64,000 nt of DNA, from NCBI RefSeq assembly GCF_014773245.1, contig NZ_JACWMX010000001.1, positions 434,001 to 498,000 on the forward strand, in the 5' to 3' direction. Position 1 is the stretch's first letter. The number at the start of each line of letters is the position of its first letter. This DNA comes from Mucilaginibacter glaciei. Lineage in GTDB: Bacteria > Bacteroidota > Bacteroidia > Sphingobacteriales > Sphingobacteriaceae. The notes beneath the pieces are model-generated. The model was not told where the DNA came from. It searched no databases and worked only from the letters and a program-made list of their open reading frames with translations. Of the stretch, positions 59,039 to 64,000 are shown one piece after another. A program made the position numbers and the translations under genes.

Positions 59039-60139
59039 TTAATTTATAGGCTTCAGGATCCGATCCCAACGGATGCGCTTTAGTGGCGATGCGGTACTGT
59101 CGCTGCTCATCCAGGTGATCATCGCTTTACCTACAATATGATCTTCGGGTACAAAACCCCAATAGCGCGAGTCTTCTGAATTATGGCGGTTATCGCCCAT
59201 CATCCAATAATAGTTCATTTTAAAGGTGTAGCTGTCTTCCTTTTTGTTGTTGATGTAAACGTCTTTACCCTTAGTTGTTAACGTGTTATGTTCGTAAAGG
59301 TTGATGGCGCGGCTGTAAAGCGCCATGGTCGAGTCGTTTAGCTGTATGGTCATTCCCTTTTTTGGGATCACTAATGGGCCGTAATTATCCAGGTTCCATT
59401 TAAATTTTTCGTTATGCGGGTATATAGACGGATCGAAATTGCCGCGTTTCTCCACTACCGGCTTAACGGATTTGATATTCGAGTAGGCTTTAAATTCGTT
59501 GTAGCTATCCGCGGGGATGATCATCACATATTCGGTATTGCTTATCTGGCCCGCAACCTCAATTTTTAAGTTCTGAATCATTTCCGGGTTCAGGTTATTC
59601 CCGTCGGTATCAACAATGTATGATGTTTGCGCTTTTGGCGCGTTTGTTACAGGCTTGCCGTTAATATAAACCCGGGTATCAATTATAGCCAGTACATCGC
59701 CTGATGTTGCTATGCAGCGTTTGATCAGGTTGGTGCGTACATCAATCGGGCGGTTATATTTAAGGTCGGCTTCTTCCGGCTTATTAAAAACTACAATGTC
59801 GTTTTTCTTCACTTCCGATGTTCCGGGGAGGCGGAAATACGGCAGCTTGATACCGTCCCAATAGGTTTTAATGCCGTAAACGGTGCTTTCGGTAAACGGA
59901 ATGGCAACAGGGGTAAACGGCATACGCGGGCCGTAACTTATTTTGCTTACAAAAAGATAATCGCCGGTCAAGAGTGTCCCTTCCATTGAGCCGGATGGTA
60001 TAGCGTAGGCAGAGAATAATAATCCACGGATAATGGTAGAAGCTATCACTGCAAAAACTATCGCATCAATCCATTCGCGGGTTTTAGTTTTTTTTGTTTG
60101 ACCTGTATTTTTTTTGCGTGATAAAAACTTCCAATTCAT
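59039..60139 (-). CDS. lepB: Signal peptidase I
   Basis: Cleaves signal peptides of secreted proteins at the outer face of the inner membrane. The 366 residues have one N-terminal membrane helix (about 24-44), the catalytic Ser51 in PSGSMEGTL, the general base Lys140 in LIKRCIATSGD, and the late box MMGDNRHNSEDSRYWGFVP near 316-334. A large insert between the last two boxes is usual for Bacteroidota. Gene alone, 32 bp from the TPR sensor (convergent). Confidence 0.94.
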   Translation of the reverse strand: MNWKFLSRKKNTGQTKKTKTREWIDAIVFAVIASTIIRGLLFSAYAIPSGSMEGTLLTGDYLFVSKISYGPRMPFTPVAIPFTESTVYGIKTYWDGIKLPYFRLPGTSEVKKNDIVVFNKPEEADLKYNRPIDVRTNLIKRCIATSGDVLAIIDTRVYINGKPVTNAPKAQTSYIVDTDGNNLNPEMIQNLKIEVAGQISNTEYVMIIPADSYNEFKAYSNIKSVKPVVEKRGNFDPSIYPHNEKFKWNLDNYGPLVIPKKGMTIQLNDSTMALYSRAINLYEHNTLTTKGKDVYINNKKEDSYTFKMNYYWMMGDNRHNSEDSRYWGFVPEDHIVGKAMITWMSSDSTASPLKRIRWDRILKPIN

Positions 60140-60259
60140 ATCGGTTATAACTTATTTAAAATCGTGCATGATATTTGACTTTCATGTATGTCATTTGTTA
60201 CAATTATTTTGATTTTAAAGTAGGTTTAATTGTTACTTTAATAAAAAGTATATAACCCT

Positions 60260-61894
60260 ATGTTAAGACGCAATTTTATAAAACTTTCTGCGGTAGGTAT
60301 GGCTTCGGTAATGTATAGCAGGCTTACCTACGCAAATTCAGTTGGAGTTCAAATGATTAACCACCCGGACGAGGCTTGGGCACTGGTTAGTGATAAATGG
60401 GTAAAGCTTGTACCATCCGGCGGGAATGACTTTGGTTACCGGGACATTAAGATAAGCCTCAAAACAAGCGGTAGCGGGCAGTCGGTATATGTTCAATCGC
60501 CAACGGACGAATTACAAGCTATCAAGCTAAAATGGAAATACCAAACCACAGGTTACGCTAAAGTGTTGGGCGATCATTATGAACGTTCATACGGCGATTT
60601 GGCCTGGAAAGACCGGGAAGTTAGCGGCAAGAGCCCTTGGTACGCTTTGGTCTATGACGGAAAAAATACCGCTTGCTTCGGCGTAAAAACCGGGTGCCAA
60701 ACTATTTGCTTTTGGGAAGTTAAAGGTAATGCATTGGAACTAACGCTTGATACACATAGTGGTGGCGTGGGCGTAAAATTAGGTCGGCGTACATTGCATG
60801 CTGCAGATATCGTTACTGCTCAAAACAAAGCCGGAGAATCGCCCTATTTTATGGCAACCAGATTTTGTAAAAAGATGTGCACTAAACCGCGCCTGCCTAA
60901 AATGCCGGTGTATGGTATTAACGATTGGTACGTAGTTTATGGCAATAACTCTTATCAGACCATAAAGGATCAAACCTCAGTGATGGCCGAATTTGTAACG
61001 AATCATGGCAATAAGCCTTTCTCTGTAATTGACGATGGGTGGCAGCAACCCGACGATTTTTCGATTGTGAACGATAAGTTTAAGGATATGCACAAAATGG
61101 CCGATGAGATAAAGGGGCTGGGCTTGCGCCCCGGCTTATGGACGAGGCCTTTAATCGCCCGGTTAGATGATAAACCCAGCATGATGGCACCAATAATTCG
61201 CGGTCGTGATGATGCAAAGGCGCCAATACTTGACCCAACCGTACCTGAAACTATTGAGCGGGTAAGGCGTAATATAAAGTTGTACCGTGATTGGGGCTAT
61301 CATATGGTTAAGCACGATTACAGCACCTACGATGTTTTTGGCAGGTGGGGTTTCCAGATGACGGATAGTATAACTGCACCGGGTTGGAAATTCAGCGATC
61401 AAACGCGAACAAATGCGGAGATCATTAATAATTTATACCAAGCTATCAGGGAGTCTGCAGGCGATATGTATATCATTGGGTGTAACACGGTAAGCCACTT
61501 ATCTGCCGGGGTATTTGAATTGAACCGCATTGGCGATGATACCAGCGGTAAGGAATGGCCGCGTACCCGAAAAATGGGGGTTAACACATTAGGATTCAGG
61601 ATGCCGCAAAATAATACTTTTTATGCGGCCGACGGTGATTGTGTGGGTATCACCAAAGATGTGGCCTGGGCAAAGAGCAAGCAATGGCTGCAATTGGTGG
61701 CCGAAAGCGGGTCGCCTCTATTCATATCTGCTGAGGTTGGTATTTTAGATGCCGATCGTAAAGCGGCCATAAAAACAGCCTTTACCCAAGCCGCGAAAGT
61801 ACAACCTAACGGTGAACCGTTGGACTGGCTGGCCAATCAGTTTCCAAATAAATGGAAATTGAATAATCGGGAGGTGAATTTTAACTGGGATTGA
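60260..61894 (+). CDS. Tat-exported alpha-galactosidase-like glycoside hydrolase (clan GH-D)
   Basis: A 544-residue enzyme with a twin-arginine type start (LRRNFIKLSAVGMASVMY) and a (beta/alpha)8 catalytic region with PVYGINDWYVVYG near 214, FSVIDDGWQQ near 254-263 and the nucleophile Asp in MVKHDYSTYD near 352-361. A candidate acid/base lies in NRIGDDTSG near 429-437. These resemble GH27/GH36 melibiases. The specificity (alpha-galactose or a related sugar) is not certain. It is followed on the same strand by a PhyH-type dioxygenase, 49 bp apart. Confidence 0.8.
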   Translation: MLRRNFIKLSAVGMASVMYSRLTYANSVGVQMINHPDEAWALVSDKWVKLVPSGGNDFGYRDIKISLKTSGSGQSVYVQSPTDELQAIKLKWKYQTTGYAKVLGDHYERSYGDLAWKDREVSGKSPWYALVYDGKNTACFGVKTGCQTICFWEVKGNALELTLDTHSGGVGVKLGRRTLHAADIVTAQNKAGESPYFMATRFCKKMCTKPRLPKMPVYGINDWYVVYGNNSYQTIKDQTSVMAEFVTNHGNKPFSVIDDGWQQPDDFSIVNDKFKDMHKMADEIKGLGLRPGLWTRPLIARLDDKPSMMAPIIRGRDDAKAPILDPTVPETIERVRRNIKLYRDWGYHMVKHDYSTYDVFGRWGFQMTDSITAPGWKFSDQTRTNAEIINNLYQAIRESAGDMYIIGCNTVSHLSAGVFELNRIGDDTSGKEWPRTRKMGVNTLGFRMPQNNTFYAADGDCVGITKDVAWAKSKQWLQLVAESGSPLFISAEVGILDADRKAAIKTAFTQAAKVQPNGEPLDWLANQFPNKWKLNNREVNFNWD

Positions 61895-61943
61895 TAAATT
61901 CTTTTTAGCTTTACCTAACCAGTTTAACCAAAGTTTTTTTCTT

Positions 61944-62786
61944 ATGGCTTATCAAGCATTAACTGCTCAGCAGATCAGCGATTATTATCGCGACGGATAC
62001 ATCGTGGTAAAAAATTTTTGTAGCGCTCCTGAAATCGAAAAGTTATATAGCACTGCCGTAAATGATGATGCCATGCGCAAAAACGCGCTCGATCTTAACG
62101 ATCAGAGTGGCAAAAAAACGCGTTTGTCACTTTGGTTTACGCCGGGTAACGATGTTTTTGGCTATTTGACCAGAGCGGAGCGGATGATAGGCCCTGTTGG
62201 GCAATTATTAGATGGCAATGCGCACGTATGCCACTTCCACTCAAAATTGATGCAAAAGGAACCTAAGGTTGGCGGTGCATGGGAGTGGCATCAGGACTAT
62301 GGCTACTGGTACAAAAATCAATTCATGTTTCCTGATCAGTTGATGAGCGTAATGGTGGCACTTACCGATGCTAACCAGCAAAACGGCTGCCTGCAGGTCA
62401 TTAAAGGCTCGCACAAGTTGGGACGCATAAATCATGGTTTTAGCGGCGAGCAGGTGGGTGCAGATATGACAATGGTGAATAATGCTCTGGAAACGATGGA
62501 ACTGATCTATTGCGAGCTGAAAGCCGGTGATGCCTTGTTTTTTCATAGTAACCTTTTACACCGCTCTGAGGCAAACCTTTCGGATCATCCGCGCTGGTCT
62601 ATCATCAGTTGCTATTCGCTGCAAAGCAATCTGGCTTATAACGAAACGTCTACTTCATGGAAAACCCCGGTAGATGTAGTGCCCGATGAAGCTATTTTAG
62701 AATGGGATGCAGGGTCGCTTTCCAACAACGATTTCCTGGCAAAAGAGAATGATCCGGCTTTGAAAGAAACAGGCTGGGAGAAATAG
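61944..62786 (+). CDS. Phytanoyl-CoA dioxygenase (PhyH) family protein
   Basis: A 280-residue Fe(II)/2-oxoglutarate-dependent oxygenase of the PhyH family. The iron-binding HxD is His116 and Asp118 in EWHQDYGYW. The distal His is 206 in LLHRSEAN, and the 2-oxoglutarate-binding Arg is likely 217 in HPRWSI. The natural substrate is unknown. It follows the alpha-galactosidase-like gene and lies beside a GH92 gene, so it may act on glycan-derived or lipid compounds found in the same niche (inference). Confidence 0.85.
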   Translation: MAYQALTAQQISDYYRDGYIVVKNFCSAPEIEKLYSTAVNDDAMRKNALDLNDQSGKKTRLSLWFTPGNDVFGYLTRAERMIGPVGQLLDGNAHVCHFHSKLMQKEPKVGGAWEWHQDYGYWYKNQFMFPDQLMSVMVALTDANQQNGCLQVIKGSHKLGRINHGFSGEQVGADMTMVNNALETMELIYCELKAGDALFFHSNLLHRSEANLSDHPRWSIISCYSLQSNLAYNETSTSWKTPVDVVPDEAILEWDAGSLSNNDFLAKENDPALKETGWEK

Positions 62787-62838
62787 TCAGTAAAGATAAA
62801 GGTAAAAAGGATAAATACAAGGGAGCACTGTTCACTCA

Positions 62839-64000
62839 CTACTCCACTGTTATTTCATCTGCAAAAATGTATGACGGGCTGCCTTTACTCTCGTGCCAGT
62901 CGGGTAGGAGGCCGTATTGTTTAGCTATCACTTTAATATAACGGGCGCGTGCATTTAACGGTGCAATATACTGTTGCGTTTGCGGCTCCTGTTCCTTTAC
63001 GTCTATCTTGCTCTCAACTGTTGTGGCCAGTTTGTAATTCTTTCCATCGTCAGATAACCAGTACTGCACGGCCTTTGGGAATACTATCCATGAACGGGTA
63101 TCTTGTAGAGCGCCTAAGCCTACTTGCTTAACCGTTTTTATTTGCCCCATATCTATTATCGCCTCCAGATCCTTACCCTGGTAGCCCTGCCAGTTGCCAA
63201 GGCGCCAGTTGGCTGTGCCATGAATGCCATTTATCAGCGTCTCGTCGCCCTGCGCTGAATAATTTGGCAGATATTTGTTGGTTAGCGAAATTTTTAGATC
63301 GCCACGTATCTTGATGAATTTCGCCTCATCTAAAAAACTAGTTTTTCCATTGCTAACAGCTATAGCCTTAACCGTTGTGTTTGATGAGATGATGAGTTTT
63401 TGCATGTAAAGTGCGGAATTTACAGTAGGGGTGCTGCCATCTGTGGTGTAATAGATCCTGGCCAAACTATCTGCGCATTTAATGTCAATGCTGATGGCTT
63501 GTTTAAAGGTTTTTACGCCTGAGATAATGTAAGGGTTAGGGACTATCAGTTCATCCGTGATCTTTGAGGTTGGTTTTTCCAAATCTTGTACAAAAAGTTT
63601 ATTGGCCAGCCGTCCGGTAAAAACTTCAAAGTCGCCGCCTTTAGCTATAGTCTCATAATCCAAATACAGTTTATCGTAGCTCTTTTTATCCAGGTTCATA
63701 CCTTGCAGGTACACGTTTTGGCGGCTAACTGTAGCACCGGGGTTGCCTACCGTAAAACGTTTGCCGTTCTCTAAACTGATAGTAATGTTTTCGAACTGCG
63801 GTATCCCTATCTGGAATTGCTGCTGCCCTGGCGAAGTATTATAAAAGCCCAAACAGCTCATTACATACCAGGCAGACATTTGCCCGCAATCTTCATTGCC
63901 CGATAAGCCGTCGGGAGCAGCGGAATACTGGTCGTTTATGATTTTGTTAACGTAATATTGTGTTTTATCAGGGGCGTCTGTAAAGTTATACAGGTAAGCG
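62839..64000 (-). CDS. GH92 family alpha-mannosidase, C-terminal part cut by the window edge
   Basis: The reading frame continues to base 64000, so only about 387 C-terminal codons are visible. The first visible part (PDGLSGNEDCGQMSAWYVMS) is the conserved GH92 catalytic end with the NEDCGQMSAW motif, which carries the acidic residues of these calcium-dependent alpha-mannosidases. Downstream come a chitobiase C-terminal-like module (ARIYYTTDGSTPTVNS near 165 of the visible part) and an F5/8-type-C-like module (ANWRLGNWQGYQGKDLEAIID). It is convergent with the PhyH gene. Full-length enzymes of this group are secreted. Confidence 0.9.
   Translation of the reverse strand, partial: AYLYNFTDAPDKTQYYVNKIINDQYSAAPDGLSGNEDCGQMSAWYVMSCLGFYNTSPGQQQFQIGIPQFENITISLENGKRFTVGNPGATVSRQNVYLQGMNLDKKSYDKLYLDYETIAKGGDFEVFTGRLANKLFVQDLEKPTSKITDELIVPNPYIISGVKTFKQAISIDIKCADSLARIYYTTDGSTPTVNSALYMQKLIISSNTTVKAIAVSNGKTSFLDEAKFIKIRGDLKISLTNKYLPNYSAQGDETLINGIHGTANWRLGNWQGYQGKDLEAIIDMGQIKTVKQVGLGALQDTRSWIVFPKAVQYWLSDDGKNYKLATTVESKIDVKEQEPQTQQYIAPLNARARYIKVIAKQYGLLPDWHESKGSPSYIFADEITVE

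Overview
The window reads as chromosome of a Bacteroidota bacterium of the Sphingobacteriaceae, most likely Mucilaginibacter or a close relative. The reasons are a SusC/SusD pair, many TonB-linked and Omp85-like outer-membrane proteins, TAnnTTTG-type -7 promoter boxes sitting close to start codons, a near absence of Shine-Dalgarno sequences, GbsR/MarR and XRE-S24 regulators of Bacteroidota type, and family-typical proteins such as the CtlX hydrolase, a two-domain precorrin-2 dehydrogenase/TSUP permease and a long signal peptidase I. I see no rRNA, tRNA, CRISPR, insertion sequence or prophage. This assignment is inference from gene content.

Layout. 1-4653 (mostly minus): start of topA, mnmA, a DUF2459/TIGR02117 protein and proB-proA. 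4776-7877 (+): a TonB-dependent receptor preceded by a ten-residue leader peptide ending in four cysteines. 7950-16651 (minus): an envelope protein of unknown function, then a complete sulfate-assimilation operon transcribed in the order sulfite reductase, cobA, precorrin-2 dehydrogenase/TSUP fusion, APS reductase, cysD, cysN. This operon is preceded by a 24-codon leader peptide with Cys-Cys-Met codons and an intrinsic terminator. 16839-25199: an arginine-centred block (arginine decarboxylase, CtlX, arginine deiminase family protein, argS with an unusual internal insertion), interrupted by an Omp85-like barrel and two copies of a ~135-bp palindromic repeat. 25200-34367: WxxGxW lipoprotein, 3-hydroxybutyryl-CoA dehydrogenase, SusC/SusD with two tandem paralogues of unknown function, a Crp/Fnr regulator and a fatty acid hydroxylase/desaturase. 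34372-45228: bioF-bioD, two LTxxQ-type periplasmic proteins, an S24 repressor divergent from a degenerate GIY-YIG protein, MsrB, an AT-rich lipoprotein, a peptidase/propeller/barrel protein and PBP1A. 45357-49575: a GbsR/MarR regulator and a five-gene DCC/TIGR01777/SRPBCC operon that share a matching operator. 49568-57401: MOSC protein, TPR protein, M28 peptidase, then a likely stress cluster (OmpA, PRC-barrel, CspA, small Lys-rich proteins). 57609-64000: TPR protein with an isolated histidine-kinase dimerisation box, signal peptidase I, and a glycan-degrading end (Tat-type clan GH-D enzyme, PhyH dioxygenase, truncated GH92).

The most notable signal is a candidate cysteine-sensing regulon. 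Two transcription units, the sulfate-assimilation operon and the TonB receptor, each start with a tiny Cys-rich reading frame, and each lies downstream of the same ~32-bp promoter-proximal box (21 of the first 30 positions identical when aligned without gaps). The sulfate operon leader is followed by a textbook terminator, so transcription attenuation by Cys-tRNA supply is the simplest reading. It would also make the TonB receptor a candidate importer of a sulfur source. The second notable signal is the GbsR/MarR operator pair with identical half-site spacing at 45357 and 45926.
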